Positions 60,343 through 64,000 of a stretch of 64,000 nt of DNA are shown piece by piece (the first letter of the stretch is position 1; each line of letters starts with the position of its first letter). The notes beneath the pieces were generated by a model that did no database searches, was not told where the DNA came from, and worked only from the letters and a program-made list of their open reading frames with translations. Location of the stretch: the NCBI GenBank assembly GCA_943840615.1, contig CALSVI010000008.1, positions 186,001 to 250,000 of the forward strand, read 5' to 3'. Made by a program: the position numbers and the translations under genes. Origin of the DNA: an uncultured Luminiphilus sp. (lineage in GTDB: Bacteria; Pseudomonadota; Gammaproteobacteria; Pseudomonadales; Halieaceae).

Positions 60343-62496
60343 TCACTGTAGGTTGTTCGCAGAGGCGCCCGCCGGCTCCCGTCCCGCAATACTGGTGTCT
60401 GGTCGCAGGGTGATCGCGTCAACGAGAATCCTGCCGGTCTCAACCAGCAACACGTCTGGGGTTTCGTCTTTATCAGCGTCGGCGACCTCTTCACTCGGCT
60501 GCTCGGCTTTGGGCCCTTGAGCGTGGCCTGATCCTTCAGACGCGCTGTCCTCATGGTCGCCACCGAGGCTCTCAATTGGCGCTAACCCCTTCGCCACCCG
60601 GCGCTTGTTTTCGATCGCCAGTGCCTTTGACTCCTGATTATCGCGCAGCGCTACCCGACCGGACTCCTGAAGCGGCAGCGCGGTGATAGAACGCGCTTCC
60701 TGCGCGATACTGACCTGATCTTCAAGATACAGATAGTCAGGGTCATTTGCGGCGCGTTTCTCGTGCAACGTCGTTAGCATTGGCAGTATTGCGCCGTAGT
60801 CGTGGTAGCGGTTAAACCTCGCCGGAGCGATCTGATCCCAGGCCAGAGCGTTATCGAGCGCGCTCTCGCCGATTTCCTTCGGATCAAACAGGGAAGGGTA
60901 GTCAATGTCGGGAATGACCCCGCGATGCTGCGTGCTGCCTCCCGATATGCGATAGAACTTGCTCTCCGTGATTTTCAGCTGCCCTTCCTGGAGGGGCACC
61001 AGTGACTGCACGGTGCCCTTACCAAAAGACTGTTCACCCACCACGATACCGCGGCCATAATCCTGAATAGCGCCAGCAAAGATCTCTGATGCCGAGGCGC
61101 TGAGACGATTGATCATGACTGCCAGTGGACCTTCGTAATAACTTGAGCGACGTCGCTTGCCGTCTCGCCAGACTCGACTTTCAGCCGAGCGAATCTGCAC
61201 CGTTGGTCCATACTCGATGAAAAGGCCTGTCAATTGATTGGCCTCCTGTAAGGAGCCGCCGCCGTTGTCCCTCAAATCGATGACCAGGCCCTCAACCCCC
61301 TCGCGAACCAGCTCATCAATCAGTTTTTGGACGTCGCGGGTCGTCGATCGATAGTTTTTATCGCCGCGACGGTAGGCGTCAAAATCGATGTAAAAAGCGG
61401 GGATATCGATCACGCCGATGCGATGCGTTTGGTCCGCCTCGTCGGTGAACTCAATAATCTCTTTTTGAGCGGCCTGCTCTTCCAGCTTGACCTCATTCCG
61501 TCGAATAGGGACCACCCGTCGCTGATCTGTTTTGCCTTTCCCTGGAATGACCTCGAGGCGAACGACGGTGTCTCGCGGCCCTCGGATCAGATCCACGATC
61601 TCATCGAGTCGCCAGCCCACCACGTCCTCAATTGCCCCTGACTCGTCCTGGCCCACACCGATGATCAGGTCGGAGGGACGCAGCTCGCCTTGCTTATCGG
61701 CAGGGCCTGCGGGTATCAGGCGACTTACTTTGGCGTACTCATCGTCAATTTGCAGCATGGCGCCAATGCCCTCAAAGGACAGACTCATGTTGATATCAAA
61801 GTTTTCTGCGCGCCGGGGTGAGAAGTAGTTCGTGTGGGGGTCGTATTGCTCCGCAAGCGTGTTGGCATAGATCTGGAACACGTCTTGTGAATTATATTGA
61901 TCCAGTCTGTTCAACTGGTTGTTGTAGCGGCGCTCCAGCGTCTCGGGAATTTCCTCCGCAGGCTTGTCAGCGAGCATCAGACTGAGCACCTGATTTTTCA
62001 GCCGTTTCCGCCAACGCTCATCCAGTTCTTCTGCGTTTGGCGCCCAAGGCATTGTGGAGTGGTCGATAACCAAGTACTCATCGAGCTCGTAATCAAAGCT
62101 CGCCAGCGTCTCAGGCAGTGTCGCAATGATCTCTTCGAGTCGACTCCTGAGCTTTTCATGGTAGCGATTGAACATGGCAAAGGCCGGGTCCAGATCACCT
62201 CGACGGCCCGCATTATCCAGCTCCAGTTGCCACGGTGTGAAAGTGGCAATATCCGCCGCATCGAAGAACATCCGCTGAGGATCCAGCGCATCGAGGTAGG
62301 CCGCAAAGTGCTGTGCCGCGAGCACGTCGTCGTAGCGCCGACTCGCGTAGTGGCGCTCCTCGATCACCTCAATGAGCTCTTTCAGGGTATCCCCTTGCTC
62401 GCTACTGGAGACCACCGCCTGGCTCGCCAACGGAGCGCCTAGCAGCCCTAACGCGATCACCCCGCTAAAAATCTTGAGTCTGTTCAGTGCTGACAC
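60343..62496 (-). CDS. prc: tail-specific carboxy-terminal protease
   Basis: Prc (Tsp) is a periplasmic S41 protease that degrades misfolded and ssrA-tagged proteins and trims envelope enzymes. The 717-residue protein has a signal peptide ending near residue 27 (ASQA), then helical domains and a PDZ domain around 240-330 (SLSFEGIGAMLQID). The catalytic Ser is in LSASASEIFAGAIQDYGR and the catalytic Lys in GEQSFGKGTVQSL. The C-terminal tail is acidic and longer-linked (DADKDETPD). Stand-alone on the minus strand. Confidence 0.95.
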   Translation of the reverse strand: MSALNRLKIFSGVIALGLLGAPLASQAVVSSSEQGDTLKELIEVIEERHYASRRYDDVLAAQHFAAYLDALDPQRMFFDAADIATFTPWQLELDNAGRRGDLDPAFAMFNRYHEKLRSRLEEIIATLPETLASFDYELDEYLVIDHSTMPWAPNAEELDERWRKRLKNQVLSLMLADKPAEEIPETLERRYNNQLNRLDQYNSQDVFQIYANTLAEQYDPHTNYFSPRRAENFDINMSLSFEGIGAMLQIDDEYAKVSRLIPAGPADKQGELRPSDLIIGVGQDESGAIEDVVGWRLDEIVDLIRGPRDTVVRLEVIPGKGKTDQRRVVPIRRNEVKLEEQAAQKEIIEFTDEADQTHRIGVIDIPAFYIDFDAYRRGDKNYRSTTRDVQKLIDELVREGVEGLVIDLRDNGGGSLQEANQLTGLFIEYGPTVQIRSAESRVWRDGKRRRSSYYEGPLAVMINRLSASASEIFAGAIQDYGRGIVVGEQSFGKGTVQSLVPLQEGQLKITESKFYRISGGSTQHRGVIPDIDYPSLFDPKEIGESALDNALAWDQIAPARFNRYHDYGAILPMLTTLHEKRAANDPDYLYLEDQVSIAQEARSITALPLQESGRVALRDNQESKALAIENKRRVAKGLAPIESLGGDHEDSASEGSGHAQGPKAEQPSEEVADADKDETPDVLLVETGRILVDAITLRPDTSIAGREPAGASANNLQ

Positions 62497-62551
62497 AACG
62501 TCATGCTCCTCTATCCGTCCGTGGATTTATCTGACCCCTACGGTAATGCAC

Positions 62552-63727
62552 TCAGAAGGGATGACCAAATCGCAAATAAAGCGCTTCGTTATCGCTTTTA
62601 CCCTTCGCAATCTCCAGTCGGATCAATACCGACGCCTCTTCCTTGAGCATATAGGATACCCCGACCCCTAATGAGGGGTAGGTAGCGTCGCCGCAAGAGA
62701 GGTCCTTGCCGGCGATATCCTCTCCGAACTGACAGCCGACCCCGCCAAAAGCAACAAGACCAAGCTTGCCTGTCAGGGGAATTCTGCCCTCTAGCAATAC
62801 ATGAGAGTAGTGCCGCGAGAGATAGTTCCCCATGGTGTAGCCCGGCAGGGAAACCGAAGAATAACCTGATAGCGGGGCATCATCGGTAAAGCGACCCTTC
62901 AGTTGTAACGCCAGCACGGGAGCTCGTTGGCTACGACCGGAGGAGGGGCGTTTTATTGAGTGATACCAGCGCAGGTCTGCAAAACCCACATCGAAGGATG
63001 ACTCCCCGCCAAGGCCCTCTCGATACGCAAAGTTATGCAGCGTGAAGAGGTGTCCTGCTGAGGGATCACGCTGATGATTCATTGTGTCGTGCTGGAATAC
63101 CAAGCCAAGCCCTGTGGCGTCAAAGCCCGCAAGGCCAACTTGGGTCATTAACCCCTCTAGCAGCCCGTCGGCACCCACGGCGTAGTTCGTGCTGATCCCC
63201 TGAACGCCGCCAAACCAACCCCCTTTTCGCAGCTGATGGAGGTACCTGAAGCCATAGGTATGCACGTTGTCTTGAGTCTTGACTGGCTGGCCGCTGCCCA
63301 GAAAGTCATCGTATTCATTGTTGATCTCGGCGGTTGCCGCCAGCAGGCTTAATCGCCGCGTGTCGGCTCCCCAATAAAGTTGGCTGAATGCGGCCGCCGT
63401 CGAAGAGTCGGTGTCGGAATACGAAATGGTCAGTCCTGTCATAGACGGCGTGGACTCGGCATCCAGTCGCTTTAAGTAGGCAATCAACGCGCCGACGTTG
63501 GCGCCCAGCTTGGGGTCCGCCGATAGGGTCGGCGCGATCAGCCAGGGCTTGTCTTGCTTCGCGGCGTCGAGCGTGCCGGGCTCCGTCGCCTCCATATCAG
63601 ATTGCGCTTTGGGGGCCTCCTCAGAGCGCACGCTGGCAGGAAGGGCCGTGAAGAGGGCTGCGCAGAGCACCAAGAAGAGGCCTAAAAGCGGGGAGGGCTT
63701 TGCTGTCACGGTCATCGTTTGACTCAT
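62552..63727 (-). CDS. Omp85-superfamily surface antigen-like outer membrane protein
   Basis: From the ATG at 63727 the 391-residue product has a signal peptide (LLGLFLVLCAALFTALPAS) and a beta-barrel domain of the bacterial surface antigen type. Alternating amphipathic strands run from about residue 75 to the C-terminal Phe (LYLRFGHPF), as in BamA/TamA C-terminal barrels. No POTRA domains are present. A longer frame to 63901 lacks a signal peptide at its N terminus. The cargo or role is unknown. It lies directly upstream of prc on the same strand. Confidence 0.75.
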   Translation of the reverse strand: MSQTMTVTAKPSPLLGLFLVLCAALFTALPASVRSEEAPKAQSDMEATEPGTLDAAKQDKPWLIAPTLSADPKLGANVGALIAYLKRLDAESTPSMTGLTISYSDTDSSTAAAFSQLYWGADTRRLSLLAATAEINNEYDDFLGSGQPVKTQDNVHTYGFRYLHQLRKGGWFGGVQGISTNYAVGADGLLEGLMTQVGLAGFDATGLGLVFQHDTMNHQRDPSAGHLFTLHNFAYREGLGGESSFDVGFADLRWYHSIKRPSSGRSQRAPVLALQLKGRFTDDAPLSGYSSVSLPGYTMGNYLSRHYSHVLLEGRIPLTGKLGLVAFGGVGCQFGEDIAGKDLSCGDATYPSLGVGVSYMLKEEASVLIRLEIAKGKSDNEALYLRFGHPF

Positions 63728-63845
63728 TGTTGGTTGTCTGCCGAGTGGAAGGCAGATATGGCTTAGTCTGCTCCGACAACGGCGCAAGGCGAGCGAGAAT
63801 GCTAACACTTCGAGCTGAGACGACGGTGCTCTGGAGGTGACAGGC

Positions 63846-64000
63846 TCAGCTTGCTGCTGAGGCTGCGTCGGCGATAGGTCCTTGAAGTGCGCGATGTTCA
63901 TCCACCATCAGCCAGGGCAGTCCCGCATGAGAGAGCCACTCTGTGGCCCCAGCCCCGGCTTTGAGGCAGGCTACCGTGGCGACGGCCCCTGCGGTTAGGC
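63846..64000 (-). CDS. 3' end of a gene, probably ApbE-like (partial)
   Basis: The minus-strand frame is open from the window edge to a TGA at 63846-63848. About 50 residues are seen, with AGAVATVACLKAGAGATEWL and AGLPWLMVDEH. The pattern (Ala-rich start, small hydrophobics, WL, GLPxLxVD) resembles the C terminus of ApbE, the FAD:protein FMN transferase. Too little is visible for certainty. It is upstream of, and in the same direction as, the Omp85-like gene. Confidence 0.4.
   Translation of the reverse strand, partial: LTAGAVATVACLKAGAGATEWLSHAGLPWLMVDEHRALQGPIADAASAAS

Overview
The window is one continuous stretch of a GC-rich gammaproteobacterial chromosome made almost entirely of housekeeping genes. 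There are no insertion sequences, prophage, CRISPR array or obvious genomic island. Two long blocks follow the Pseudomonas gene order closely: leuCDB-asd-fimV-truA-trpF...accD-folC-dedD-cvpA-purF-metZ, and purB-hflD-mnmA-rluE / icd / clpS-clpA-infA-bpt-aat-trxB / ftsK-lolA-rarA-crcB-serS. A third conserved block is acnB...lpxH-ppiB-glnS-cysS-folD-tRNA. The gene set (metZ, complete propionyl-CoA oxidation, bpt plus aat) suggests a free-living aerobe, perhaps a marine gammaproteobacterium of the Halieaceae (OM60/NOR5) type. The family placement is inference.

Layout. 1-3.7 kb: leucine genes leuC (5' cut by the window edge), leuD, leuB, then asd. 3.8-15.7 kb: fimV, truA, trpFBA, accD, folC, a SPOR protein, cvpA, purF, metZ. 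15.8-25.0 kb: acnB, a DUF1289 gene, miaE, lpxH, ppiB, glnS, cysS, folD. Every one of these eight genes carries single-base frameshifts although its protein sequence is otherwise well conserved, which looks like poor base quality rather than gene decay. 25.1-25.8 kb: tRNA-Pro, tRNA-His, and an RNA-like element on the minus strand with three GGA-loop hairpins and a good terminator. 25.8-32.5 kb: an orphan formyltransferase, xth, yajC, a D-cysteine desulfhydrase-like gene, an AGCS symporter, a cytosolic-type 5'-nucleotidase, cysB. 32.5-33.8 kb: pabB. 34-42 kb: an operon for propionyl-CoA to succinyl-CoA (divergent two-subunit biotin carboxylase, epimerase, mutase, MeaB chaperone). 42-47 kb, minus strand: roxA, purB, hflD, mnmA, rluE. 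47-54 kb: icd, the N-degron set clpS-clpA-bpt-aat with infA, and trxB. 54.3-60.3 kb: ftsK, lolA, rarA, crcB, serS. 60.3-64 kb: prc, an Omp85-type barrel protein, and the 3' end of a probable apbE-like gene.

The most interesting points are the candidate CsrA/RsmA-sequestering small RNA at about 25.45-25.56 kb, the unusual 933-residue biotin carboxylase of the propionate operon, the orphan formyltransferase with a dyad in its upstream region, a long inverted repeat between ppiB and glnS, and the dense frameshift cluster that must be resolved before the 15.8-25 kb genes are used.
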